From Methylobacterium nonmethylotrophicum (GTDB lineage Bacteria > Pseudomonadota > Alphaproteobacteria > Rhizobiales > Beijerinckiaceae), in NCBI RefSeq assembly GCF_004745635.1, contig NZ_SRLB01000015.1, positions 124,001 to 188,000 on the forward strand: a stretch of 64,000 bases of DNA, read 5' to 3'. This document shows positions 38,865 to 49,692 of the stretch, piece by piece. Both the position numbers and the translations under genes were made by a program. Every line of letters begins with the position of its first letter. The first letter of the stretch is position 1. The notes below the pieces were generated by a model. That model did not search any database, was not told where the DNA came from, and was given only the letters and a program-made list of their open reading frames with translations.

Positions 38865-40631
38865 TCAGCGCGGTGCGACCGGCCAGAACAGGCTGATGAG
38901 CAGCGTGCCGATCACGATCACCGTGAGGGAAAGCGGCAGGCCGAGGCGGGCATAGTCGCCGAAGCGGTAGCCGCCCGGGCCCATCACCAGGGTGTTGCAC
39001 TGGTGGCCGATCGGGGTGAGGAAGTCGCAGGCCGCCCCCACCGACACCGCCATCAGGAACGGGTCCGGGTCGAGCCCGAGCTTCTGGGCCAGGCTGGCGC
39101 CGATCGGCCCCATCACCAGCACCGTCGCGGCGTTGTTGAGGAACGGCGTCACCGCCATGGCGGCGACGAGCAGCAGCCCGATCGCCAGCATGGGCGGCAC
39201 GGTCTGCATCGCGTGCGAGAGCGCGCCGGCGATCAGGTCGGTGCCGCCGGTGGCGCGCACCGCGTCGCTCACCGGGATGAGCGCCCCCAGCAGCACGATC
39301 ACCGGCCACTCGATGGTCTCGTAGGCCTCGTGCATGGTCATCACCCGCAGGACCAGCAGCAGCACCGCGGCGCCGAAGAACGCCATCGCGACCGGCACGA
39401 GGTGGAGCGCGACCAGCGCCATCGCGCCGGCCAGGACCGCGATCGGAATGTAGCTGCGGCGGCTGTGGCCGAGCGCCAGCTTGCGCTCGGCGAGCGGCAA
39501 GAGGCCGAACTCGGCGAGCACGTCGGCGAGCCGGTCGGGCTCGGCGCGCAGGACCACGACGTCCCCGGCGCGCAGGCGCACGCTGCCGATGCGCCGGGTG
39601 ATCGCCGCGCCGCTGCGGCTCACCGCCAGCAGGGCCGTGCCGTGGCGGCCGGCGAGATCGACTCCCGCAGCCGTGGTGCCGGCCAGCGCCGAGCCGTCCG
39701 GGATCACCGCCTCGATCACCGCGACGTCGCCTTCGATCTTCTGGCTGCCGACGAGGACGAGCTTGGCCCGCGCCACCAGGCGCTCCAGATCCTCCGGCTC
39801 GCCGTCGAGCAGCAGGACGTCGTCGGCGGCAAGCTGCCAGTCGGGGCCCGGCACGTAGCGGCGGAAGCGCTCGCGGATGATGGTGGCCACCGTCACGTCG
39901 CCGTCGCCGAGCGCTTCCAGCTCGCCCACCGTGGCGCCGACGAGGGGCGATTCCGCCGGAAGGCAGGCCTCGGTCGTGTAGGCCTCGATCCGGAACGCGG
40001 CGGCGAGCGAGCCGGCCGGGCGCCGGTCCCGCGGCAGCAGCCGGTAGCTGAGGCTCAGGAAAGCGAGGCCCGCGACCGCGAGGCCGAGGCCGACCGGCGT
40101 GAAGTCGAACATTCCGAACGGCTGGCCGGTGACGTCGGCCCGCACCTTGGCGACGATGATGTTGGTCGAGGTGCCGACCAGCGTGACGAGGCCGCCGATC
40201 AGCGAGGCGAAGGACATCGGCATCAGGAGGAGCGAGGCCGGCGTGCCGGTCTTGCGCCCGAGCTGCAGCGCCACCGGCATGAAGATGGCGAGCGCCCCGA
40301 TGTTCTTGGTGAAGACCGACAGGCCCATCACCGCGCCGGCCAGCGCCGGCACCTGCTGGCGGGGCTTTCGCAGATAGGGCAGGAGCGGGCGCATCGCGCT
40401 CTCGACGACCCCGGAGCGGGACACCGCGGACGAGATCACCAGGGCGCTCGCCACGATGATCACCACGTCGTCGGCGAAGCCGTCGAAGGCCTTCGAGGCC
40501 GGCACCAGCCCGAGGGCGACGCCGGCGACCAGCGCGAGCAGCGCCACGAGGTCGTAGGGCAGCCGGCCCCAGACGAAGAGCAGGACGGTGACCCCGATGA
40601 GGCCGAAGGCGAGGCCCTGGTCGAGGGTCAT
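38865..40631 (-). CDS. SLC13/DASS-type permease with two TrkA-C domains
   Basis: A 588-residue transporter of the sodium-sulfate/dicarboxylate symporter family. The N-half has LFVWGRLPYDLVALLALVAG and SVFTKNIGALAIFMPVALQL with SLIGGLVTLVGTSTNIIVAK, the Ser-Asn-Thr motif of ion-binding hairpins. Two soluble TrkA-C (RCK_C) domains lie at about residues 225-375 (LVGATVGELEALGDGDVTVA and VDLAGRHGTALLAVSRSG). The C-half has TPFLNNAATVLVMGPI and the second hairpin. It probably imports sulfate or small anions. Three 12-bp units (40641-40670) precede the ATG at 40631. Confidence 0.9.
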   Translation of the reverse strand: MTLDQGLAFGLIGVTVLLFVWGRLPYDLVALLALVAGVALGLVPASKAFDGFADDVVIIVASALVISSAVSRSGVVESAMRPLLPYLRKPRQQVPALAGAVMGLSVFTKNIGALAIFMPVALQLGRKTGTPASLLLMPMSFASLIGGLVTLVGTSTNIIVAKVRADVTGQPFGMFDFTPVGLGLAVAGLAFLSLSYRLLPRDRRPAGSLAAAFRIEAYTTEACLPAESPLVGATVGELEALGDGDVTVATIIRERFRRYVPGPDWQLAADDVLLLDGEPEDLERLVARAKLVLVGSQKIEGDVAVIEAVIPDGSALAGTTAAGVDLAGRHGTALLAVSRSGAAITRRIGSVRLRAGDVVVLRAEPDRLADVLAEFGLLPLAERKLALGHSRRSYIPIAVLAGAMALVALHLVPVAMAFFGAAVLLLVLRVMTMHEAYETIEWPVIVLLGALIPVSDAVRATGGTDLIAGALSHAMQTVPPMLAIGLLLVAAMAVTPFLNNAATVLVMGPIGASLAQKLGLDPDPFLMAVSVGAACDFLTPIGHQCNTLVMGPGGYRFGDYARLGLPLSLTVIVIGTLLISLFWPVAPR

Positions 40632-41019
40632 GCGCGGGGGCTCCGGCGAGGACTCCGGCGAGGACTCCGGATGGACGGTCGGGGGCGTGTCATGCCGGGG
40701 CGATGATCCTGGTGCGGGGTATCGGGCCTCCCTAGATTGGGTGGCGCGGCGCCCCGCCCAGGGCCGGGTGGGACGAGAGTTGCGCGAAGGGCCGCCTTTC
40801 CGCGCCGGGGCGCGCCGTCTAGGCTCCGAGCTGCCCCTGGGGAGCCTCATCATGGAAGACCGCGTCCACAGGCCCGGCCGGCTCACGATCGCCGCGTTCG
40901 ACTTCGACGGGCCGGTCCTGCGCCCCATCGCCGGGGGCTGATCCGATGGAGCCCGGCGGGCGCCCGTACGTTGGTGTCGGACCGATCGCCCGAGAAACCC
41001 CGACCGTGAGCAGCCCCGC
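40632..41019. other. 388-bp intergenic region with short repeats and a possible HAD-type mini-ORF
   Basis: Next to the permease start are two exact copies and one partial copy of a 12-bp unit (CTCCGGCGAGGA, 40641-40670) that supply repeated GGAG on the minus strand. At 40852-40941 (+) a 29-codon frame follows GGGGAG with 8-base spacing and reads MEDRVHRPGRLTIAAFDFDG then PVLRPIAGG. AAFDFDG is the first motif of HAD phosphatases, but the frame stops at once. It may be the stump of a deleted HAD gene or chance. Confidence 0.35.
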
Positions 41020-41580
41020 GTGAGCTTCGCCTTCCTCGCCCGCGCCTTCGGGCGCGGCGACCCGGCCGAGGAGGCCGAGGAACCAGCGGCCGCCCAGGCG
41101 CGGGCCTCGCGGCGCGACCGGCGGGCAGGGCGCGCCGACGCGGTGGTGACCGAGGCCCTGGCCCAGAAGGTGCTGCACGCCTTCCTGCAGAACCGTCACC
41201 AGACCCTGGTGCCGCTGACCCTGAACCTGCGGGTGCTGGAGACGGCCCAGCGCGACCTCGTGATCCAGGCGATGGCGGCGGCCTTCCTGGCGCAGGGGCG
41301 CCGGCAGGACCCGGCACCGGTCCGTGATGCGCTCGCCCGGATCAGTGCCGCGGAGGCCGAGCGCCAGCGCCTCGACAAGGCGCTCGCGGCGCCGCTGGCG
41401 CTCGGCGACCTCCTCGATGCGATCCAGGAGGCCGACCTCGGCGCCCACGCCTACATCGCCTCGCTCCTCGCCGTCGACCAGCGCCGCCGGGTCAACCAGC
41501 TGTATCTGGCCTACCTCGCCGAGCGCCTGGGACTGGCCGAGGACGTGGTGGCGAGCCTGCACCGCCGCTACCGGGTCTGA
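41020..41580 (+). CDS. DUF533/TerB-like protein
   Basis: A 186-residue helical protein beginning at GTG 41020 with a weak ribosome site. The C-terminal ASLLAVDQRRRVNQLYLAYL with AERLGLAEDVVASLHRRY matches the end of the DUF533/TerB-like helical fold, and LVIQAMAAAFLAQGR and DDLLDAI-like acidic helices precede it. The first 40 residues are Arg/Ala/Glu-rich and disordered. No membrane helix is seen. The function is unknown; relatives are linked to envelope or tellurite stress. Confidence 0.6.
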   Translation: MSFAFLARAFGRGDPAEEAEEPAAAQARASRRDRRAGRADAVVTEALAQKVLHAFLQNRHQTLVPLTLNLRVLETAQRDLVIQAMAAAFLAQGRRQDPAPVRDALARISAAEAERQRLDKALAAPLALGDLLDAIQEADLGAHAYIASLLAVDQRRRVNQLYLAYLAERLGLAEDVVASLHRRYRV

Positions 41581-41668
41581 CCCGCGGTGCGGCGGGGCTT
41601 CTCGCGCCGCCGACCCGCCGCTACCCTGGCGCGACCGCCGCACGATCTCCCGGTCAGCCGAAGTCTTC

Positions 41669-42355
41669 ATGCCCCGCAGCCGCCCCGGCGCCCAGCCCCG
41701 CGACGAGACGCACCCGGCGGACGGGCCGCTTCCGGCCGGGCCGGGGCCGCGCGCCCGGGCGGCGCCGCCTTCCGCGGATGCGCGGCTTCTCGCGATCGCG
41801 GCCGACCACCTGCGCCGCCTCGGCCACCGGCAGGTCACCGTGGTCGGGGTCGCGGCGGAAGCCGGCATGACCCACGCCAACGTCTACCGCTACTTCCCGT
41901 CGAAGACCGCCCTCGTCGACGCGGTGGCGGGCCGCTGGCTGCGGGAGGTCGAGGCCGAGCTCGGCGCCATCGCGGACGCCCCGGACCCCGCCGACGACAA
42001 GCTCGAGCGCCTGCTGCTCGCGCTCGCCTCGATGCAGCGCGAGGTGCTGGCGCGCGACCCTCACCTGTTCGCGGTCCACCGCGACGCCACCGTCGAGTCG
42101 AGGCCGATCGCGCGGCGCCACCGCGGCCGCCTGCGCCAGCTCGTCGAGCGGGTGATCGAGGAGGGCATGAATGCCGGCACCTTCTCGCTGCGCGACCGCG
42201 AGCGGGGACTGGCCTTCATCTTCGACACCAGCCATCGCTTCCTGCACCCGGTCTCGATCCAGCTCGACGCCGAGGTGCCGCGCGACCTGATCGAGGCCCG
42301 CCTCGGGGCAATCATCCGGGCGATGCTCAGGATCCTGCGTATCGGGACCCTCTAG
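41669..42355 (+). CDS. TetR-family transcriptional regulator
   Basis: A 228-residue regulator. After a disordered Pro/Arg-rich N-terminus (about 34 residues), the HTH is clear: LLAIAADHLRRLGHRQVTVV with AEAGMTHANVYRYFPSKTALVDAV, the recognition helix and the YxYFxSK turn. The ligand-binding C-domain (LERLLLALASMQREVLARDP onward, ending RLGAIIRAMLRILR) resembles the YbiH/AcrR-like group. It stands alone between the DUF533 gene and mdh, and its target is unknown; regulation of the downstream TCA block is possible but untested. Confidence 0.88.
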   Translation: MPRSRPGAQPRDETHPADGPLPAGPGPRARAAPPSADARLLAIAADHLRRLGHRQVTVVGVAAEAGMTHANVYRYFPSKTALVDAVAGRWLREVEAELGAIADAPDPADDKLERLLLALASMQREVLARDPHLFAVHRDATVESRPIARRHRGRLRQLVERVIEEGMNAGTFSLRDRERGLAFIFDTSHRFLHPVSIQLDAEVPRDLIEARLGAIIRAMLRILRIGTL

Positions 42356-42605
42356 GGGCGCTGACAAAGCGACGGAAATGTAACGCTCCGGTGCGTGCCC
42401 GGACAAGTACCTGATAAGACATCTGAAATCCGATCACCCGACCTCCCGCGAGCGCGGCCGTAACGGCAGCTCGGCGCCTCGCGCGAGGCCTTCGGGTTGT
42501 CGGCTCCGGCTTTTTTCGCCAAAGAGGCACCCGCCGGCGCGGGCTCCTCGCGAGCGGACCCCGGCCCCCGACGGTTCCACCACACCGCGAAGGATCGGTT
42601 CTCAC

Positions 42606-43568
42606 ATGGCACGCAAGAAGATCGCGCTCATCGGCGCTGGACAGATCGGCGGCACGCTCGCGCACCTCGCCGGCCTCAAGGAGCTGGGCGACGTCGTGCT
42701 GTTCGACATCGCCGACGGCGTGCCGCAGGGCAAGGGCCTCGACATCGCCGAGTCCGCTCCGGTCGACGGCTTCGACGCCAAGTACAGCGGTGCCAGCGAC
42801 TACAGCGCGATCGCCGGGGCCGACGTGGTGATCGTGACCGCCGGCGTGCCGCGCAAGCCCGGCATGAGCCGCGACGACCTGATCGGCATCAACCTGAAGG
42901 TGATGGAGGCGGTCGGCCAGGGCATCAAGACCCACGCCCCGAACGCCTTCGTGATCTGCATCACCAACCCGCTCGACGCGATGGTGTGGGCGCTGCAGAA
43001 GTTCTCCGGCCTCGACCCGAAGAAGATCGTCGGCATGGCCGGCGTCCTCGACTCGGCCCGCTTCCGCCACTTCCTGGCGGAGGAGTTCCAGGTCTCGGTC
43101 GAGGACGTCACCGCCTTCGTGCTCGGCGGCCACGGCGACGACATGGTGCCGCTGGTGCGCTACTCGACGGTGGCCGGTGTGCCGCTGCCCGACCTCGTCA
43201 AGATGGGCTGGACCAGCCAGGAGAAGCTCGACGCCATGGTCGAGCGGACCCGTAAAGGCGGCGGCGAGATCGTCAACCTGCTCAAGACCGGCTCGGCCTT
43301 CTACGCGCCGGCGGCCTCGGCCATCGCGATGGCGGAGAGCTACCTCAAGGACAAGAAGCGGGTCCTGCCCTGCGCGGCCTACCTTACCGGCCAGTACGGC
43401 GTCGACGGCCTGTTCATCGGCGTGCCGATCGTGATCGGCGAGAACGGCGTCGAGCGCATCGTCGAGGTCGCGTTCTCCGGCGAGGAGAAGGCGATGTTCG
43501 AGAAGTCGGTCAATTCCGTGAAGGGCCTGGTCGAGGCCTGCAAGGGCATCAACGGCGCGCTGGCGTAA
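42606..43568 (+). CDS. mdh: Malate dehydrogenase
   Basis: A 320-residue LDH-like malate dehydrogenase that oxidises malate to oxaloacetate with NAD. The nucleotide-binding GAGQIGGTLAHLA and Asp after VVLFDIADG set NAD preference; catalytic parts are GVPRKPGMSRDDLIG (mobile loop with substrate Arg), ICITNPLDAMVWALQ, LDSARFRHFLA and the catalytic His in VLGGHGDDMVPLVRYS. The start is the ATG in TTCTCACATGGCACG. It opens the TCA block and is followed by a strong hairpin before sucC. Confidence 0.97.
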   Translation: MARKKIALIGAGQIGGTLAHLAGLKELGDVVLFDIADGVPQGKGLDIAESAPVDGFDAKYSGASDYSAIAGADVVIVTAGVPRKPGMSRDDLIGINLKVMEAVGQGIKTHAPNAFVICITNPLDAMVWALQKFSGLDPKKIVGMAGVLDSARFRHFLAEEFQVSVEDVTAFVLGGHGDDMVPLVRYSTVAGVPLPDLVKMGWTSQEKLDAMVERTRKGGGEIVNLLKTGSAFYAPAASAIAMAESYLKDKKRVLPCAAYLTGQYGVDGLFIGVPIVIGENGVERIVEVAFSGEEKAMFEKSVNSVKGLVEACKGINGALA

Positions 43569-43576
43569 GGCCTGAT

Positions 43577-43603
43577 CGGCGGCGCGGGGTGTCCGCGCCG
43601 CCG
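43577..43603 (+). promoter_or_regulatory. Strong hairpin between mdh and sucC
   Basis: A perfect 11-bp GC stem (CGGCGGCGCGG at 43577-43587 with CCGCGCCGCCG at 43593-43603) and a 5-nt loop begin 8 bp after the mdh stop. No T run follows, so it is more likely an attenuating or 3'-end-protecting structure than a full terminator. It could uncouple mdh levels from the suc genes. Confidence 0.6.
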
Positions 43604-43644
43604 TCGCCCGCCCCGGCCGCCCGATCAAAGAAAGCTTTCCGCCC

Positions 43645-44841
43645 ATGAACATCCACGAGTATCAAGCCAAGGCCGTCCTCAAGGAGTTCGGCCTGCCGGT
43701 CTCGAACGGCCGCGCCATCTTCAAGGCCAGCGAGGCCGAGGCCGCCGCCAAGGAACTCGGCGGCCCGCTCTGGGTCGTGAAGTCCCAGATCCACGCCGGC
43801 GGCCGCGGCAAGGGCAAGTTCAAGGAAGCCGAGGCCGGCGAGAAGGGCGGCGTGCGCCTCGCCAAGTCGGTCGACGAGGTCAAGGCCTTCTCCGAGCAGA
43901 TGCTCGGCCGCACCCTCGTGACGGTGCAGACCGGCGAGGCCGGCAAGCAGGTCAACCGCCTCTACATCGAGGACGGCTCGGACATCGAGACCGAGTTCTA
44001 CCTCTCGATGCTCGTCGACCGCGAGACCGGCAAGGTCGCCTTCGTGGTCTCGACCGAGGGCGGCATGGACATCGAGCAGGTCGCCCACGACACGCCCGAG
44101 AAGATCATCACCTTCTCGGTCGATCCGGCCACCGGCGTGATGTCCCACCACGGCCGCGCGGTCGCCAAGGCGCTCGGCCTGACCGGCGCGCTCGCCAAGG
44201 AGGCGGAGGATCTGACCGCCAAGCTCTACCGGGCGTTCACCGCCAAGGACATGAGCATGCTGGAGATCAACCCGCTCATCGTCACCAAGGACGGGCACCT
44301 GAAGTGCCTGGACGCCAAGATCTCGTTCGATTCGAACAGCCTCTACCGCCACCCGGAGATCGTGCAGCTGCGCGACGTCACCGAGGAGGACGAGAAGGAG
44401 ATCGAGGCCTCGAAGTACGACCTCGCCTATATCGCGCTCGACGGGACCATCGGCTGCATGGTGAACGGGGCGGGCCTGGCCATGGCGACCCTCGACATCA
44501 TCAAGCTCTACGGCGAGGAGCCGGCGAACTTCCTCGATGTCGGCGGCGGCGCCTCGGAGGAGAAGGTCACCGCGGCCTTCAAGATCATCACCGCCGACCC
44601 GAACGTGAAGGGCATCCTGGTCAACATCTTCGGCGGCATCATGAAATGCGACGTGATCGCCAACGGGGTGATCGCGGCCGTCAAGGCGGTGGGCCTCCAG
44701 GTCCCGCTGGTGGTGCGCCTCGAGGGCACCAACGTCGAGAAGGGCAAGGAGATCATCCGCTCGTCGGGCCTCAACGTGATCCCGGCCGACGACCTCGACG
44801 ACGCGGCGCAGAAGATCGTCGCGGCGGTGCGCAAGGGCTGA
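43645..44841 (+). CDS. sucC: Succinyl-CoA synthetase (ADP-forming) subunit beta
   Basis: A 398-residue ATP-grasp subunit that binds nucleotide and succinate in the TCA cycle. MNIHEYQAKAVLKEFGLPVS at the start, LWVVKSQIHAGGRGKGKFKE, YRAFTAKDMSMLEINPLIVT (metal-binding Glu/Asn), and NFLDVGGGASEEKVTAAFKI with GILVNIFGGIMKCD at the alpha contact are all canonical. Usually sucD follows directly; here a membrane-protein gene intervenes, 6 bp after the stop. Confidence 0.97.
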   Translation: MNIHEYQAKAVLKEFGLPVSNGRAIFKASEAEAAAKELGGPLWVVKSQIHAGGRGKGKFKEAEAGEKGGVRLAKSVDEVKAFSEQMLGRTLVTVQTGEAGKQVNRLYIEDGSDIETEFYLSMLVDRETGKVAFVVSTEGGMDIEQVAHDTPEKIITFSVDPATGVMSHHGRAVAKALGLTGALAKEAEDLTAKLYRAFTAKDMSMLEINPLIVTKDGHLKCLDAKISFDSNSLYRHPEIVQLRDVTEEDEKEIEASKYDLAYIALDGTIGCMVNGAGLAMATLDIIKLYGEEPANFLDVGGGASEEKVTAAFKIITADPNVKGILVNIFGGIMKCDVIANGVIAAVKAVGLQVPLVVRLEGTNVEKGKEIIRSSGLNVIPADDLDDAAQKIVAAVRKG

Positions 44842-44847
44842 CGGCGC

Positions 44848-45222
44848 ATGAGTGCCGAGGTGGGGTTGTTCGTCCTCCTGGTCGTCTTCCCCGCTCTCCT
44901 AATGGCATCCATGGTCGCCATCGTCCTGGGTGTCGTCTGGGGGATCCGGTGGTTGGCCGGCCTCCGGGTCGGGATCGTGGCTGGAAGGATCACGCTCGTG
45001 GTCCTGGCTTTGCTCCCGATCTGGATGTTCGCCGAGTGTTCAGCCGTGATAGACGCTCCACCCGTGTACTTAGGGGACGAGGCCATCGATAACGACAGCA
45101 CTGCGCGATCGACGATTATTCTGAGCCTCGTGCTCTTTCCATCTTCGATCGTTAGCTTCTTTGCTGTCTGGAGATTGGTCCGGTCCTTCTCCGACAAAAT
45201 CAGCCAGATGCACGCCGCCTAA
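44848..45222 (+). CDS. Small membrane protein of unknown function inserted between sucC and sucD
   Basis: A 124-residue protein with three likely membrane helices (VGLFVLLVVFPALLMASMVA..., ITLVVLALLPIWMF and STIILSLVLFPSSIVSFFAV) and a soluble stretch AVIDAPPVYLGDEAIDNDST between the second and third. No family is recognised. Base composition differs from the neighbours: about 59% GC over 44881-45222 and about 52% in 45061-45180, with A/T-ending codons rare elsewhere in the window. It follows sucC by 6 bp and precedes sucD by 18 bp, so it is probably co-transcribed. Recent acquisition is the simplest reading. Confidence 0.6.
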   Translation: MSAEVGLFVLLVVFPALLMASMVAIVLGVVWGIRWLAGLRVGIVAGRITLVVLALLPIWMFAECSAVIDAPPVYLGDEAIDNDSTARSTIILSLVLFPSSIVSFFAVWRLVRSFSDKISQMHAA

Positions 45223-45240
45223 TCCGGAGTTCAGACTTCA

Positions 45241-46125
45241 ATGTCCATCCTCATCGACAAGAACACCAAGGTCATCTGCCAGGGCTTCACCGGCAAGAAC
45301 GGGACCTTCCACTCCGAGCAGGCGATCGCCTACGGCACCAAGATGGTCGGCGGCACCTCGCCGGGGAAGGGCGGCGCGACCCATCTCGGCCTGCCGGTGT
45401 TCGACACCGTGAAGGAGGCGCGGGCCGCCACCGGCGCCGACGCCTCGGTGGTCTACGTGCCGCCGCCGGGCGCCGCCGACGCGATCTGCGAGGCGATCGA
45501 CGCCGAGATCCCGCTGATCGTCTGCATCACGGAAGGAATTCCCGTCCTCGACATGGTGCGGGTGAAGCGCTCGCTCGAGGGCTCGAAGTCGCGGCTCATC
45601 GGCCCGAACTGCCCCGGCATCGTCACCGCCGGCGAGTCGAAGATCGGCATCATGCCGGCCAACATCTTCCGCCCGGGCTCGGTCGGCATCGTGTCGCGCT
45701 CCGGCACCCTGACCTACGAGGCGGTGTTCCAGACCTCGAACGAGGGCCTCGGCCAGACCACCGCGGTCGGCATCGGGGGCGACCCGGTCAAGGGCACCGA
45801 GTTCATCGACATGCTCGAGATGTTCCTGGCCGACGACAAGACCGAGTCGATCGTGATGATCGGCGAGATCGGCGGCTCGGCCGAGGAAGAGGCGGCGCAG
45901 TTCATTCGTGACGAGGCCAAGCGCGGCCGCAAGAAGCCGATGGTCGGCTTCATCGCCGGCCGCACGGCGCCCCCCGGCCGCCGCATGGGGCACGCCGGCG
46001 CGATCATCTCGGGCGGCAAGGGCGGCGCCGAGGACAAGATCGCCGCCATGGAGGAGGCCGGCATCCGCGTCTCGCCGTCGCCGGCGCGCCTCGGCAAGAC
46101 CCTGGTCGAGGTCCTGAAGGGCTGA
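45241..46125 (+). CDS. sucD: Succinyl-CoA synthetase (ADP-forming) subunit alpha
   Basis: A 294-residue CoA-binding subunit. MSILIDKNTKVICQGFTGKN with GTFHSEQAIAYGTKMVGG (CoA site), LIGPNCPGIVTAGESKIGIM, and the phosphohistidine loop GRTAPPGRRMGHAGAII (His near residue 245) are intact. GGAG lies about 11 bases before the ATG, within the spacer left by the inserted membrane gene. It works with SucC to make succinate and ATP from succinyl-CoA. Confidence 0.97.
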   Translation: MSILIDKNTKVICQGFTGKNGTFHSEQAIAYGTKMVGGTSPGKGGATHLGLPVFDTVKEARAATGADASVVYVPPPGAADAICEAIDAEIPLIVCITEGIPVLDMVRVKRSLEGSKSRLIGPNCPGIVTAGESKIGIMPANIFRPGSVGIVSRSGTLTYEAVFQTSNEGLGQTTAVGIGGDPVKGTEFIDMLEMFLADDKTESIVMIGEIGGSAEEEAAQFIRDEAKRGRKKPMVGFIAGRTAPPGRRMGHAGAIISGGKGGAEDKIAAMEEAGIRVSPSPARLGKTLVEVLKG

Positions 46126-46164
46126 AGCCCGTCGGACCTTCGCCTCGCGCATGGCAGGCGTGGC

Positions 46165-46186
46165 GTGCGGGATCGAGGTCCCGCAC
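46165..46186 (+). promoter_or_regulatory. Hairpin in the sucD-sucA spacer
   Basis: A perfect 8-bp stem (GTGCGGGA at 46165-46172 with TCCCGCAC at 46179-46186) and 6-nt loop lie 40 bp after sucD. The whole spacer is 216 bp and otherwise empty, so a separate sucA promoter or processing site is plausible. No T run is present. Confidence 0.5.
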
Positions 46187-46341
46187 CCACATCGCCAGCA
46201 AACGTCACCTCTCCTGAGTTCGTAACGCACCCTCCGCGTCCGGTCCCCGGGCGCTCCACCGTCGATCGCCCGCCACGCTCCCGCCCCAACCGGGCCCGAG
46301 AAGCCGGCGCTCCGATCGACCAGCGCGGATAGCAGATCGCC

Positions 46342-49296
<2,955 letters not shown>

Positions 49297-49322
49297 CGCC
49301 CGCCGGACGGGAGAACGTCACC

Positions 49323-49661
49323 ATGGCCTTCTTCTTCTGCCGCCTCGTCGCCCCCCGGGCGACCTTTCCCGGGGACATGACGCCCCGGGAGGCCGAGGCG
49401 ATGCACGCCCACGCCGCTTACTGGCAGGGCGCCCTCGGCCGCACGGTCCTGGCCGTCGGCCCGGTCCTCGATCCGGCCGGGGCCTGGGGCCTCGGCCTCA
49501 TCAGCGTCGCCGATGCCGGCGAGGCCCAGGCCTTCACCCAGGCCGATCCGGTCGCCGCCGCCGGCCTCGGCTTCCGCTACGAGATCCACCCGATGCCGCA
49601 GCTGAGCCTCGCGCCGGCCGCGGCCCCCGTTCCCGCCACGTCCCCCATTCCCGCTCAGTGA
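49323..49661 (+). CDS. YciI-like protein between sucA and sucB
   Basis: A 112-residue YCII-superfamily (ferredoxin-like fold) protein: FFFCRLVAPRATFPGDMTPR with EAEAMHAHAAYWQGAL (the family His/Asp region) and LGLISVADAGEAQAFTQADP with VAAAGLGFRYEIHPM. The Pro/Ala tail after residue 95 is low complexity. It starts 26 bp after sucA, and its TGA touches the ribosome site of sucB, so it should be co-translated with the complex genes. YciI relatives may be dehalogenase-like or stress proteins; no role in the complex is known. Confidence 0.8.
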   Translation: MAFFFCRLVAPRATFPGDMTPREAEAMHAHAAYWQGALGRTVLAVGPVLDPAGAWGLGLISVADAGEAQAFTQADPVAAAGLGFRYEIHPMPQLSLAPAAAPVPATSPIPAQ

Positions 49662-49692
49662 GAGGAGGCGCCCCGCTCCGGGGCGCGATGCC
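49661..49692 (+). promoter_or_regulatory. sucB ribosome site separated from its ATG by a perfect hairpin
   Basis: AGAGGAG (49661-49667) starts on the last base of the YciI stop, 25 bases before the sucB ATG. Between them a 7-bp stem GCGCCCC (49668-49674) / GGGGCGC (49680-49686) with a 5-nt loop would fold out, leaving six bases between stem and ATG. Folding would restore normal spacing; unfolding would impair initiation. Confidence 0.5.

Noticed and set aside
42356..42605. A -35/-10 promoter for mdh at CTGACA (42361) with TGTAAC
   Set aside because: The spacing is only about 12 bases, too short for sigma-70; no better pair was clear by eye.
46126..46341. tRNA or small RNA gene in the sucD-sucA spacer
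   Set aside because: No T-loop GGTTCGAAT-like motif or cloverleaf pairing; only one 8-bp hairpin is present.
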